The position numbers and the translations under genes were made by a program. 64,000 nt of DNA from CAZJHD01 sp964545855. Its GTDB lineage: Bacteria > Planctomycetota > UBA1135 > JACQFD01. A model generated the notes under the pieces. The model was not told where the DNA came from, did no database searches, and was given only the letters and a program-made list of their open reading frames with translations. The DNA lies in NCBI GenBank assembly GCA_964545855.1, contig CAZJHD010000002.1, forward strand, positions 1 to 64,000. Reading direction: 5' to 3'. Positions 16,863 through 25,114 of this stretch are shown here, one piece after another (positions within the stretch are counted from its first letter, which is position 1; each line of letters opens with the position of its first letter).

Positions 16863-17920
16863 CCCCCAAGGATTCGGACACCAGCGACGGTCTCACCTAC
16901 AGGAAGGCGGGCGTCGACATCGACGCCAAGTACTCGGCAGTGCGGGGGGCCCTCGACGCCATTCGCTCGACGCAGACGCCCGGCGTTCTCGCGGGGATCG
17001 GCGGCTTCGGGTCGCTCTTCCGCTTGGCGGCGGCCGGGAGCTTCCGCGATCCCGTGCTGGTCGGCAGCACGGACGGCGTCGGCACCAAGCTCTCGGTCGC
17101 CGTGAAGGCGGGCCGACACGACACCGTGGGACAGTGCCTCGTGAACCACTGCGTGAACGACATCCTCGTGATGGGCGCGCGACCACTGTTCTTCCTCGAC
17201 TACGTCTCCGTCGGGAAGATGGATCCGCCCCTCGTCCACGCGCTGATCGGAGGCATCGCGAAGGCCTGCAGGGAGAACGGATGCGCTCTCGTCGGCGGCG
17301 AGACGGCCGAGATGCCGGACATCTACGGGCCCCACGACTACGACCTCGCCGGGTTCATCGTCGGAGTCGTCGAACGGGAGGACGTGCTCGATGGAAGCAG
17401 GGTCCAGCCGGGTGATCGCGTGCTCGGGCTCCGCTCGTCGGGCCTGCATACCAACGGCTACACGCTGGCTCGACGCATCTGCTTCGATCGGCTGGGACTC
17501 GGGATCGACGATCGGCCCGCGGAGCTCGAAGGAGCGAGCGTCGGCGAGGCTCTGCTCGCCGTGCATCGGTCGTACCTCCGCGTGCTGGAGCCGCTCCTCG
17601 ACGCCAAGCTCGTGCACGCACTCACGCACGTGACCGGCGGCGGCTTCCGCGACAACGTTCCTCGCGTCCTGCCGCCGGGGTGCGCCGTCCGGCTCGACGC
17701 GGGCGCCTGGACGGCGCCGCCGATCTTCCGGTTCCTCGTCGAGAAGGGGAGGATCCCGCAGGACGACGCATTCCGGACGTTCAACATGGGACTCGGGATG
17801 CTCGTGATCGTCGGCTCCCGTGAATTCGAGACCGCGGTCGCGATGCTGCGCGAGCGCGGCGAAGAAGCGATCCCCGTTGGCGAGGTGACCGCAGGTAACG
17901 GGGAGGTCGTCTGGATCTAA
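16859..17920 (+). CDS. purM: Phosphoribosylformylglycinamidine cyclo-ligase (AIR synthetase)
   Basis: 353 aa. ATP-dependent closure of FGAM to aminoimidazole ribonucleotide, step 5 of purine synthesis. Signatures: YRKAGVDIDAKYSAV at the N-terminus, LVGSTDGVGTKLSVA, HCVNDILVMGARPLFFLDY, LVGGETAEMPDIY, RSSGLHTNGYTLARR, HVTGGGFRDNVPRVLP and FNMGLGMLVIV. Length matches the family. The start is fixed by the 4-nt overlap with the Nudix gene. No purL or purN lies beside it; purC is at 57464 in this window, so the purine genes are scattered here. Confidence 0.97.
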   Translation: MTPKDSDTSDGLTYRKAGVDIDAKYSAVRGALDAIRSTQTPGVLAGIGGFGSLFRLAAAGSFRDPVLVGSTDGVGTKLSVAVKAGRHDTVGQCLVNHCVNDILVMGARPLFFLDYVSVGKMDPPLVHALIGGIAKACRENGCALVGGETAEMPDIYGPHDYDLAGFIVGVVEREDVLDGSRVQPGDRVLGLRSSGLHTNGYTLARRICFDRLGLGIDDRPAELEGASVGEALLAVHRSYLRVLEPLLDAKLVHALTHVTGGGFRDNVPRVLPPGCAVRLDAGAWTAPPIFRFLVEKGRIPQDDAFRTFNMGLGMLVIVGSREFETAVAMLRERGEEAIPVGEVTAGNGEVVWI

Positions 17921-17977
17921 GGGGTTACACTCGCGACCCATCGCGCCCTCGAGACGCCATCGATTCTTCGAAGTCCC

Positions 17978-19387
17978 ATGATCGAATCCCTTCGCTCGCG
18001 ACTCGCGCTCCTCGTTCTTCCCGTCCTGTTCGGCCTGTCGGGGTCGTCCGGCGAGGCGCCGAGCCTCCCTTCGCCCCAGGACGGATCGACGTCCGCCGCA
18101 ACTTCGGCGAGCGACACCGTCGGTGGACCGGGAGCCGCGCTCCTCTTCGACAAGCGAGAGCGCGAGGATCTCTTCCGGAAGTACCGCGACTTCCGGAGTG
18201 CGCGCGCCGATCTGGAGAAGGTGCAGCTCGTGAACGGTCCTGGAACCAACGAGTTCGATCGGGCGCGGAGGAAGGTGGAAACGGCGCAGAAGAACCTCGA
18301 CCGGACGCTCGGCTCTCTCGGGAAGAAGCACGAGATCGACCCTCTCTGCCTGACGGCGGTGGCCGACTGGGCTGAAGTCTTCACGCAGATCCTCGTGGAC
18401 GACGCGGCCTACACGAGTTCCGACAAGGTGACGGGCCGTGACCAGCAGGATTCCATTCGCGACGAGCCGAAGAACTCCTACACCCGCCGGCTTCCAAGAG
18501 GCTACGACCCGAAGAAGAAGGCATGGCCGCTCCTGCTCGTCGTGCAGGACAAGGAACGGCATTCGAAGCTCGCCATCCAGGAAGACCTGAACGCTCCGCT
18601 GCTGCTCGACGGAGACAAGCAGACCGACGGACACGTCCTCCTCGCGATCGATCTTCCCGCAGCCGCCGAGTCGAACCTCGACACGCTGCGTCGCGCTTTC
18701 TATCTGACCCTGCGCGACACGCGCATGGTCTTCAACGTGAACGCGAATCGGACCGCCATCGGCGGCATCGGCTCGGGCGCGAAGCACGCGCTCACGCTCG
18801 TCAGCAGGGAACCGAAGCACTTCTCCGCCTTCGTCGCGAAGGGAGGCGAGCCGGGATCCGCGGACGCCGCCAGCCTCGCGAACATCCCCGTCTTCCTGAT
18901 GGGAGACGTCAGTGCCTGGACCGCGTGGATCGAGGAGGCGAAGGCGGCCGGAATCGACGTGACCGTCAAGCCCGAAGCGACGGCGGATGAACTCGCGCAG
19001 TGGCTCGCGACGAAGGAGCGGAACCCCTACGCACCGAAGGTGCGCTTCTCGCCGCCCGACGTGGACGCGCGATTCGCCGGCTCTTGGCTGAAGATCGACC
19101 CGATCCCGAACAAGAAGGGGAAGATCGACGTGCGCGTCGATGCGGCCTCGAACTCCATCCACGTCGAGACGGAGGGTATCAGCGCGTACACGCTGCTCCT
19201 CTCGGACGCCCTCGTCGATCTGTCGAAGCCGATCTCGATCCACACGAACAAGGGAACTCCCTTCCAGGGCAAGCTCCCGCCCAGTTGGGGCACTTTCGAC
19301 ACGTGCCTGAAGGAAACGCCTCCGAACGGGCTCGGGGCCATCTACACCGCGCTCCATCGCGTCGAAGTTCGGGACGGCGCCAAGTAG
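17978..19387 (+). CDS. Exported protein with esterase-like fold, function unknown
   Basis: 469 aa. A signal peptide (SRLALLVLPVLFGLSG) is followed by a helical region rich in charge (about residues 50-110), then an alpha/beta-hydrolase-like part. NSYTRRLPRGYDPKKKAWPLLLVV resembles the first strands of esterase-D/PHB-depolymerase-type proteins. The expected nucleophile elbow reads GGIGSGAKHAL, where the usual GxSxG has become GIGSG, and IDVTVKPEA occupies a later strand. The Ser could still be in place but the motif is non-standard, so catalysis is uncertain and a pseudo-enzyme is possible. It follows purM after 57 nt and precedes the spermidine-synthase-like gene by 43 nt. Confidence 0.65.
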   Translation: MIESLRSRLALLVLPVLFGLSGSSGEAPSLPSPQDGSTSAATSASDTVGGPGAALLFDKREREDLFRKYRDFRSARADLEKVQLVNGPGTNEFDRARRKVETAQKNLDRTLGSLGKKHEIDPLCLTAVADWAEVFTQILVDDAAYTSSDKVTGRDQQDSIRDEPKNSYTRRLPRGYDPKKKAWPLLLVVQDKERHSKLAIQEDLNAPLLLDGDKQTDGHVLLAIDLPAAAESNLDTLRRAFYLTLRDTRMVFNVNANRTAIGGIGSGAKHALTLVSREPKHFSAFVAKGGEPGSADAASLANIPVFLMGDVSAWTAWIEEAKAAGIDVTVKPEATADELAQWLATKERNPYAPKVRFSPPDVDARFAGSWLKIDPIPNKKGKIDVRVDAASNSIHVETEGISAYTLLLSDALVDLSKPISIHTNKGTPFQGKLPPSWGTFDTCLKETPPNGLGAIYTALHRVEVRDGAK

Positions 19388-19430
19388 TCAGAGGAACCTG
19401 AGAAGCTCCCAGGCGACGGAGCTGCGACCC

Positions 19431-21080
19431 TTGGGCGGCCGCCTGGCCATCTGCGCGACCGCATTCCTCACGGGAGGCGGCACGCTCGTCCTCGAGCTGA
19501 CGTCGGTGCGCGCGCTCGCGCCGCACTTCGGCGCGTCGACGGAGGTTTGGACCGGTGCGATCGGGATCGTGCTGCTCGCCCTCGCGTGCGGCTACGCAGT
19601 GGGCGGCACCATCGCCGAGAGGGGGAACGTGCTGCGGAGCCTCGGCCTCGCGCTGTGCGCGTCCGGACTCCTCGTTGCCGCGACGCCCTGGCTACTCCGC
19701 CCGATCGCGGACTGGATGCTGCCGCCGGATCTCTCGCTCGGCGACGCCTCGGTGATCCTGCGGACGGCCGCGCTCGTGACGGAGGCCCTTCTGTTCGGTC
19801 TCCCCGTCTTCCTCCTGGGCTTCACGAATCCCTGCCTCGTGAAGGCGCTCAGCCTGCGCGACGTGGCGGCGGGGCGCGCTACGGGACTCGTGCTGGCGGC
19901 TTCGACGCTCGGAGGTCTGCTCGGCACCTTCGGGACGACTTACTGGCTCGTGCCCGAGATCGGAGTCCGGACGACGCTGTTCGCGACGGGAGTTGCCCTC
20001 GGATGCACGGGCACGATCGCGCTCGCCGGCGTGCGACGCCCGGTCCGCGCCGGTCTCTTGGTTCTGATCGCGGGCGGCCTCGGGCACTTCGGGCTCGAGC
20101 ATGTTGCATCGGGTCCGGAGCGGCGACTGCGCGTCGATGAGTCGCTCCTGCACGAAGAGCACGGCCGCGAGCAGTTCCTGCGCGTCGTGGAGCGCACTGG
20201 ACCCTTCGGCCTCGAGCGCTGGCTCCAGGTGAACGAGTGTCTCGACTCGTTCCAATCGCTCGACGTGCCCGCCCGACCGACACCGGGGCACTACTACGAC
20301 GTTCTCGCCGTGGCTCCGATCCTCGCGCGATGGCGCTCCGGAGGCTGGATCGGCGAGGGCGATGCGCGCGTGCTCAGCATCGGCGCCGGCGCCGGGAGCG
20401 TCGTGCGATCGCTCCTCGCCTTCGGGCCGGGAACGCGAGTGGACGGCGTCGAGCTCGATCCACGGGTACTGGACCTCGGGCGACGATTTTTCCGCCTCGA
20501 CGAGCTCGAGAGCATGAGTGACTCGGCAGGCGTTCCTCTCGTGCGCAGCATCGGCGGCCTCGATGGCCGCGCCGCGCTCCGCGCGCTTCCGGGCCCCTAC
20601 GACGCGATTCTGATCGACGCGTACGCCCGTCAGGTGGAGATCCCGTTCCACTTGGTCACGCGCGAGATGTTCGAGATCTGCGCGGAGCGGCTCGCGCCGG
20701 GGGGAGTGCTCGCGATCAACGTCTCGAGCTTCGGCGTGGACGACCCCGTCCTCCGAGCCGTCGCGGCGACGCTCGCTCGCGCCCTACCGCCTGCCGACGG
20801 ACGCTCAGCCTCGGTGCTCGTTCTCGGGGTCTGGTTCGACCACAACTACGTTCTCGTCGCACGGAAGGGAGCGCAACTGCCTCGTATGGATCGCTTCCTC
20901 GCCGAGGTGCGCCAACAGTCCGCGCCGGGAGTCACTTCCGTGGCCCAGGCCCTCGCGGGCCCCGGCGGGAGCTTCGAGTTCACACCGGACCCAGACGATC
21001 CGATCCTCGTCGACGATCGAGCTCCGATGGAGAGGCTGCAGGCGCTCTCGCTCGGCCGGGCCCGGGCCGCGATGCGATGA
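19431..21080 (+). CDS. Membrane protein with C-terminal spermidine-synthase-like domain
   Basis: 549 aa. The N-terminal ~220 residues hold six or so membrane helices (LTGGGTLVLELTSVRALAPHFG at the start, typical of the fused MFS/spermidine-synthase group). The C-terminal ~280 residues are a Rossmann methyltransferase-like domain: VLSIGAGAGSVVRSLL, VDGVELDPRVLDLGRRFF, YDAILIDAYARQVEIPFHLVTREMFE. In true aminopropyltransferases this matches the SAM-product-binding and catalytic Asp regions; the membrane-fused group has no settled biochemical function. TTG start at 19431. The stop overlaps the next gene (ATGA). Confidence 0.85.
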   Translation: MGGRLAICATAFLTGGGTLVLELTSVRALAPHFGASTEVWTGAIGIVLLALACGYAVGGTIAERGNVLRSLGLALCASGLLVAATPWLLRPIADWMLPPDLSLGDASVILRTAALVTEALLFGLPVFLLGFTNPCLVKALSLRDVAAGRATGLVLAASTLGGLLGTFGTTYWLVPEIGVRTTLFATGVALGCTGTIALAGVRRPVRAGLLVLIAGGLGHFGLEHVASGPERRLRVDESLLHEEHGREQFLRVVERTGPFGLERWLQVNECLDSFQSLDVPARPTPGHYYDVLAVAPILARWRSGGWIGEGDARVLSIGAGAGSVVRSLLAFGPGTRVDGVELDPRVLDLGRRFFRLDELESMSDSAGVPLVRSIGGLDGRAALRALPGPYDAILIDAYARQVEIPFHLVTREMFEICAERLAPGGVLAINVSSFGVDDPVLRAVAATLARALPPADGRSASVLVLGVWFDHNYVLVARKGAQLPRMDRFLAEVRQQSAPGVTSVAQALAGPGGSFEFTPDPDDPILVDDRAPMERLQALSLGRARAAMR

Positions 21081-21649
21081 TCCACTGCGTTTCGCTGATC
21101 CTGCTACTCCCTCCCGCGATGACGCCTCAGGATCGAGGCGATCCACTCGCCTCGATCCGGGCCATGGCCGATCGGGGCGAGTTCGGCGACGCGTGGGAAG
21201 CCGTGCGCGGGCTACCCGAGCCGGCCCGGTCTCGCGAGGAGACCTACCTGCGCTACCAATCACGGCACCTCGAGGGCGTCGTGGAAGCCGGGCGCAGCGC
21301 CTCGGGCCAGGACGCGAACGACAGCGAGATCCTCCGTCTCGTGGCGTTGGCCGAGGCGATGCTCGGACGTCTCGACGCGGCCCGAGGGAGCAGCGCTGCG
21401 TCGCGTCGCGCCCTGGAACGAGATTCTCGGCTCTCGCACGACATGCGCCTCGAGGACGCCCGAAAGCTCGACGCCCTGGATCTCTGGATCGAGGAGACGG
21501 CCGCCTATCGGGCACGCGTCGCGGCAGCCGAGCGTCGTTCGCGCTGGCTCGCCTGGGCGACCGTGGCGGTGGGGGCCATTGCTTGCCTGCTCTCCTTCGG
21601 CCTCTCCCTCACGAGCGCAGCCCGCGAGGGGAAGGGGGCCCAGGAGTAG
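21077..21649 (+). CDS. Small membrane-anchored helical protein, unknown
   Basis: 190 aa. A weak N-terminal hydrophobic segment (CVSLILLLPPAM), then a helical TPR-like body (residues 20-130: GEFGDAWEAVRGLPEPA, ILRLVALAEAMLGRLDAARG) and a C-terminal membrane helix (LAWATVAVGAIACLLSFGLSL). The ATG at 21077 overlaps the stop of the spermidine-synthase-like gene, so the two are co-translated and may form one membrane complex (inference). I recognise no family. A strong bidirectional hairpin follows 70 nt downstream. Confidence 0.65.
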   Translation: MIHCVSLILLLPPAMTPQDRGDPLASIRAMADRGEFGDAWEAVRGLPEPARSREETYLRYQSRHLEGVVEAGRSASGQDANDSEILRLVALAEAMLGRLDAARGSSAASRRALERDSRLSHDMRLEDARKLDALDLWIEETAAYRARVAAAERRSRWLAWATVAVGAIACLLSFGLSLTSAAREGKGAQE

Positions 21650-21719
21650 GAAACCGGCCGGCCCATCGGACGTGAGCGCGGTCGGAGTCCCTTTGCTCGC
21701 TCGCGCTCCTCGAAAAGTC

Positions 21720-21756
21720 GCGGGGCCCGCACGATGTTCCGTGGTGCGGGCCCCGC
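21720..21756. terminator. Strong bidirectional hairpin between convergent genes
   Basis: Perfect 13-bp stem (GCGGGGCCCGCAC pairing with GTGCGGGCCCCGC) around an 11-nt loop. It lies in the 151-nt gap between two genes that converge (21649 and 21801). There is no U-run, but stems of this strength without a U-run are common at gene ends in GC-rich bacteria. Most likely a shared terminator. Confidence 0.7.
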
Positions 21757-21800
21757 GGGTTCTGCTCGGAGTCCCGCGATGGCGGAACCCCTCGGGTCGA

Positions 21801-23840
21801 TCAGAGGAGGTTCAAGATGCCGGTCTGGCTCGACTGGTCGTTCAAGGTCTCGACGGCGGCCATGTAGTTCAGGTCGGCCGAGATCTTGTAGTTCCAGGGG
21901 AACGGCTCCTTGTCGCACACGATTCCGAGCGCCACTCCTGCGAAGGCCCGGCTCTCGGCCGAGAGCTCTCGCTTCTCGTCCCTGAGCATGGCAATCAGCG
22001 GATCGAGGGCACGGTAGTCGCCGACGAATCCGAGGGCGGTCGCGACGGCCGCTTGGACCGCGAGCGTCTTGTTGTCCTTGTCCCTCATGATCGCAACGAG
22101 ATCGAGGAGGACACCCTTGTCTCCGAGCAATCCGAGAGCGATCGCGCACTCACGAAGGAGCTCGGGGCGTCGCGTCGAGTTCTTCACGGTCTCCTTGATC
22201 TGGTTGATGGCCGTGCGATCGCCCATCAGCCCGAGACCCGTCGCGAAGTAGCCGCGGTATTCGTCGACATTCACGGAGTCGAATGCCTCGAGGAGGGCCG
22301 GAGCGCCCGGGTTATACCGAAGCAGGCCGAGGGCGATGCCATAGGCACCGCGCTGCTCGGGATCCTTCACGCTCCGGATCATCTCGACGAGGCCTCGACC
22401 GACGGTCTCGCTCGGCTGATCGTTGCGATCCTTCCCGGAGTGTTGCTCGAAGCCTGCCACGCCCAGGGCGAGTGCCGCCCAGGCTCGCGTCATGACGCGG
22501 CCTCCCTCCGTCATCGCCTTGCCCAAGAGGTACTTCTCGATGCCGTTACCCGGCTTGTCGGTGCCCGAGATCTGCCCGAGCGCCATCATGCCGAAGTAGG
22601 CGACGTGGGGATTCTTCGAAAGCTCCTTCTCGATCTTCTCCTCGATCGTTTCGACCACCTTCTTGGCGTTGGGGTCGTCGAATCGCGTGAGGAGACCGAG
22701 TGCCTGCGGGAACGACGGTCGGAGGTGCTGCTCCGAGCCGCGGCCTCGATCCGAGAGCTCCTCGACCAGCGTGTTCGCGTAGCGGACGCGCTCGTTCACG
22801 GGAGCTCCACTCAAGATGCGAGCAATCGCATTCGGGATATGCGCGCAGATGAGTTCCTCCCGCTTTCTCTGGTCCGCGAAGTAGGCCTCGAGAACCTTCA
22901 TCGCCTCTCGATCGGGGTCGGGAATGAGGCCGAGAGCGATGATCGTCGCGACGCGCAGGTCCTTCTGCGCTGCCCGCTTGGATCCTTCGTCCTTCAGGAA
23001 GGAGAGCAGATAGCCCCGGACGAGACTCCTCGCCTCCGGGTCCGACGTGTTGGCTCCGACGAGTCCGAGCCCGTAGGCCGCGAACGATCGCGTGCGCCAC
23101 ATCACTTCGCGGCGCTCGACGAGCTTGCGTCCCTCCTCGGAGTCCTCGAAGAGCTGCTGCAGCGTGGGAATCCCCTCGGGATGCGCCAGGATCCCGATCG
23201 CTAGAGCGGCGGTCTCGGAGATCTCCTGGTCGTTGCTCGGGAGGAGCTTCTTGAAGGCCGCCAGCGCCCTCTCCGGCTGATCGCCGATCTTCGCGAGAGC
23301 GATCGTAGCGCCGGAGACGATGTCGCGGTTGGTCTCCTTCTCGAGCGCATCGTGGAGCGCCGGAAGGACGTCCTTCACGACCTGCTCTTTCGTCGGGCGC
23401 ATGGAGTCTCGCCCGGTGGGGTTCGCTCCGAGGATGTCGTCCGAAGATCCTTGCGTGATGACGCCGTCGATCTTGGCGAGCTTCGCCTTCAGCTGGAGGA
23501 AGCGTTCACGATTGAACGCCCACCAGAACGTCCACGAGGTCAGGTCCGGTCCGCCTGCCATGGGACCGGTCACGGGGCCGCCCATCGGAGTCGGGACTCC
23601 TCCGGAGCCGCCAACGGGCGTCACGGGGCCCGACGGAGCGGGACCCGTCGGGCCTGCCGGGCCTGCCGGGCCGGGAGTCGTCGGACCCGCGGGGCCGGGA
23701 GTCGTGGGGCCGCCCGGAGACCCGCCCGGCGGAACGGTGTCGCCCGGGCCGCGGTAGGTACCGCCGTGGCCGAGACTGACACCACTGAAGACGAGCAGCG
23801 ATCCGCCGAGGACGGTCGCCGCGATTGCGAAACGGTTCAT
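21801..23840 (-). CDS. Large exported HEAT-repeat protein with Pro/Gly linker
   Basis: 679 aa. A signal peptide (MNRFAIAATVLGGSLLVF...) is followed by a collagen-like, proline/glycine-rich linker of about 70 residues (residues ~28-100, repeats of GPAGPTTP). Then come about 560 residues of HEAT-type helical pairs (SGATIALAKIGDQPERALAA, AVATALGFVGDYRALDPLIA). No enzyme motif is visible. The ATG at 23840 has a good ribosome site (CCGGAG, 7 nt spacer). Upstream are a perfect 9-bp palindrome in the predicted leader and a sigma-54-like -24/-12 match (23916-23932). It diverges from the AAA+/Fis regulator gene at 24194, which is a candidate local regulator. Confidence 0.85.
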   Translation of the reverse strand: MNRFAIAATVLGGSLLVFSGVSLGHGGTYRGPGDTVPPGGSPGGPTTPGPAGPTTPGPAGPAGPTGPAPSGPVTPVGGSGGVPTPMGGPVTGPMAGGPDLTSWTFWWAFNRERFLQLKAKLAKIDGVITQGSSDDILGANPTGRDSMRPTKEQVVKDVLPALHDALEKETNRDIVSGATIALAKIGDQPERALAAFKKLLPSNDQEISETAALAIGILAHPEGIPTLQQLFEDSEEGRKLVERREVMWRTRSFAAYGLGLVGANTSDPEARSLVRGYLLSFLKDEGSKRAAQKDLRVATIIALGLIPDPDREAMKVLEAYFADQRKREELICAHIPNAIARILSGAPVNERVRYANTLVEELSDRGRGSEQHLRPSFPQALGLLTRFDDPNAKKVVETIEEKIEKELSKNPHVAYFGMMALGQISGTDKPGNGIEKYLLGKAMTEGGRVMTRAWAALALGVAGFEQHSGKDRNDQPSETVGRGLVEMIRSVKDPEQRGAYGIALGLLRYNPGAPALLEAFDSVNVDEYRGYFATGLGLMGDRTAINQIKETVKNSTRRPELLRECAIALGLLGDKGVLLDLVAIMRDKDNKTLAVQAAVATALGFVGDYRALDPLIAMLRDEKRELSAESRAFAGVALGIVCDKEPFPWNYKISADLNYMAAVETLNDQSSQTGILNLL

Positions 23841-23871
23841 CGTGTTCTCCGGATTTGGAACAGCGCCGGGA

Positions 23872-23892
23872 CTCGCGAATTCGATTCGCGAG
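23872..23892. promoter_or_regulatory. Perfect palindrome, 9-bp arms with 3-bp centre
   Basis: CTCGCGAAT, then TCG, then ATTCGCGAG. On the minus strand it lies about 30 nt upstream of the HEAT-protein start codon and downstream of the putative -12 element, so it would be in the 5' leader of that mRNA. It could be an operator for a dimeric regulator or an mRNA hairpin; the sequence alone does not decide. Confidence 0.55.
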
Positions 23893-23915
23893 CCTGCGAC
23901 GGGCGCCTCTGTCGA

Positions 23916-23932
23916 CGCAACCAGTGTACCAA
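23916..23932 (-). promoter_or_regulatory. Candidate sigma-54 (-24/-12) promoter
   Basis: Minus strand reads TTGGTACACTGGTTGCG, against the consensus YTGGCACGRNNNTTGCW: the invariant GG and GC are present with exactly 10 bases between them, and 10 of the 14 non-N positions agree. It points towards the HEAT-protein gene, start codon about 75 nt downstream. A single hand-found match could be chance; rpoN itself is not in the window. Confidence 0.4.
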
Positions 23933-24193
23933 GGCGCCTCCTGGAGGCGCATCGTCGAGGGCTCGCGCGAAGCGTTACCGAGACGAAACATCCAGACCAT
24001 GGCGCTCCCTCGGGAGTCGTGCGGGAGCCAGGAGGCGCTCGTGAGCCATCGGCGACGCGACGGGAGCCCCCGGCGGGGCTTTCCCGGCGCCAGTCCATCG
24101 GGCGCGCGAGTTTCTTGACGACGGATGGCCTGCGTCGCGTGCGGAGAGAGTGCCCCTGGCTCTCGATCCACTCCTCCGTGAGGGAGACACACG

Positions 24194-25090
24194 ATGGACC
24201 AACAGCACCCCTGCGACCCCGACGGAAGGAGCGACGCATCGCGGACCTTGCGTGTGCAGGCCCGCAGCTTCGCTCTCTCCAGCCACCCCGTGCTCGTGTC
24301 CGGAGAGATCGGCACGGGCAAGGCACGCTTCGCGCGCCTCCTCCACCAGCTCGGTCCCCATGCCGAGCGTCCCTTCCGGCGCTTCCACTGCGAGGACGAG
24401 CACGCCCGCTTCGATCTCGCCCTCGACGACCTGGCCGGTGGGGGCACCATGGCGGTCGAGCACGTCGAGTGCGCCTCGTTCCCGCTGCAGCGAGCCATCG
24501 CGCGCTGGCTCTCGTCGCGAAGCGCCATGCGCGGAAGTCTCCGCATCGTCGCCACATCGCGCCGAGACCTCGCCGTCGAAGTGCTCGAAGGGAGGTTCCT
24601 CGCCGAACTCTTCTTCCGGATCCGCGTGCTCGCCATCGAGATCCCGCCCCTTCGCGAGCGTCGGGAAGACGTCACTCCGCTCTGTCGTTCCCTCTTGGAG
24701 GAGCTCGACCCCAGGCGTGGGTCCGACCCGCCCGAGATGACGGCGGACGCGCTCGAGCTCGCGCTCTCGTACCGCTGGCCCGGAAACGTCCGTCAGCTCC
24801 GGAACGAGCTCACACGCTGCGCGACGCGCGGTGGGCGCGTCATCGGACAGGCCGTTCTCGCCGAGGGGCTCGACGAGCGCATCCCGACGGAGACTCTGCG
24901 AGCGAATTCGCCCCAGCTCGGAATCCGTCCGCGCATGGAGGCCTTCGAACGCTCGCTCGTACGTGACGCGCTCGATCGGTCCCAGGGGAGCCGAATCCGC
25001 GCGGCTGCGCTCCTCGGCATCACGCGCCGAACGCTCCAGCGAAAGCTCGTCTCGGCACGGCGCGCCGGTTTCGATCTCGCCGAACGCTGA
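24194..25090 (+). CDS. NtrC-like AAA+ protein with Fis HTH, lacking the GAFTGA loop
   Basis: 298 aa. Central AAA+ domain of the sigma-54 activator family plus a C-terminal Fis helix-turn-helix. Walker A is GEIGTGKA (37-44). PPLRERREDV (151-160) and WPGNVRQLRNE (195-205) are excellent family matches, and the HTH is IRAAALLGITRRTLQRKL (about 267-284). The stretch between FHC (64-66) and the Walker B strand (TMAVEH, 85-90) is only about 18 residues; true activators have about 45-50 there including GAFTGA, which contacts sigma-54. Walker B Asp-Glu is replaced by Glu-His. It therefore probably binds DNA but cannot remodel sigma-54 in the usual way. AGGGAG ribosome site precedes the ATG. Confidence 0.88.
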   Translation: MDQQHPCDPDGRSDASRTLRVQARSFALSSHPVLVSGEIGTGKARFARLLHQLGPHAERPFRRFHCEDEHARFDLALDDLAGGGTMAVEHVECASFPLQRAIARWLSSRSAMRGSLRIVATSRRDLAVEVLEGRFLAELFFRIRVLAIEIPPLRERREDVTPLCRSLLEELDPRRGSDPPEMTADALELALSYRWPGNVRQLRNELTRCATRGGRVIGQAVLAEGLDERIPTETLRANSPQLGIRPRMEAFERSLVRDALDRSQGSRIRAAALLGITRRTLQRKLVSARRAGFDLAER

Positions 25091-25114
25091 TGTCCGCAAC
25101 TCGTCGGGGGTACG

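Larger units (their letters stand above)
23841..24193. promoter_or_regulatory. Divergent regulatory region between HEAT protein and AAA+/Fis gene
   Basis: 353 bp without a gene. It contains, from left, a perfect 9-bp-arm palindrome (23872-23892), a sigma-54-type promoter match on the minus strand (23916-23932), a second palindrome with 6-bp arms GCGCCT/AGGCGC (23934-23950), a GCCCC-cggc-GGGGC hairpin followed by TTT (24066-24082) and a TTGACG hexamer (24115-24120) with no good -10. The plus-strand gene start has an AGGGAG ribosome site. This density of symmetric elements suggests regulated divergent expression. Confidence 0.5.

Noticed and set aside
16688..19357. An 889-codon minus-strand frame opposite purM
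   Set aside because: Antisense to purM and the exported protein; composition is typical of a mirrored reading frame and no motif is recognisable.
24061..24082. GCCCC-cggc-GGGGC-TTT hairpin as a terminator
   Set aside because: A 5-bp stem in a promoter region with no gene ending nearby; likely incidental in GC-rich DNA.
24194..25090. Calling the AAA+/Fis protein a sigma-54 activator
   Set aside because: The GAFTGA loop and the Walker B acids are absent, so activation of sigma-54 in the known way is not supported.
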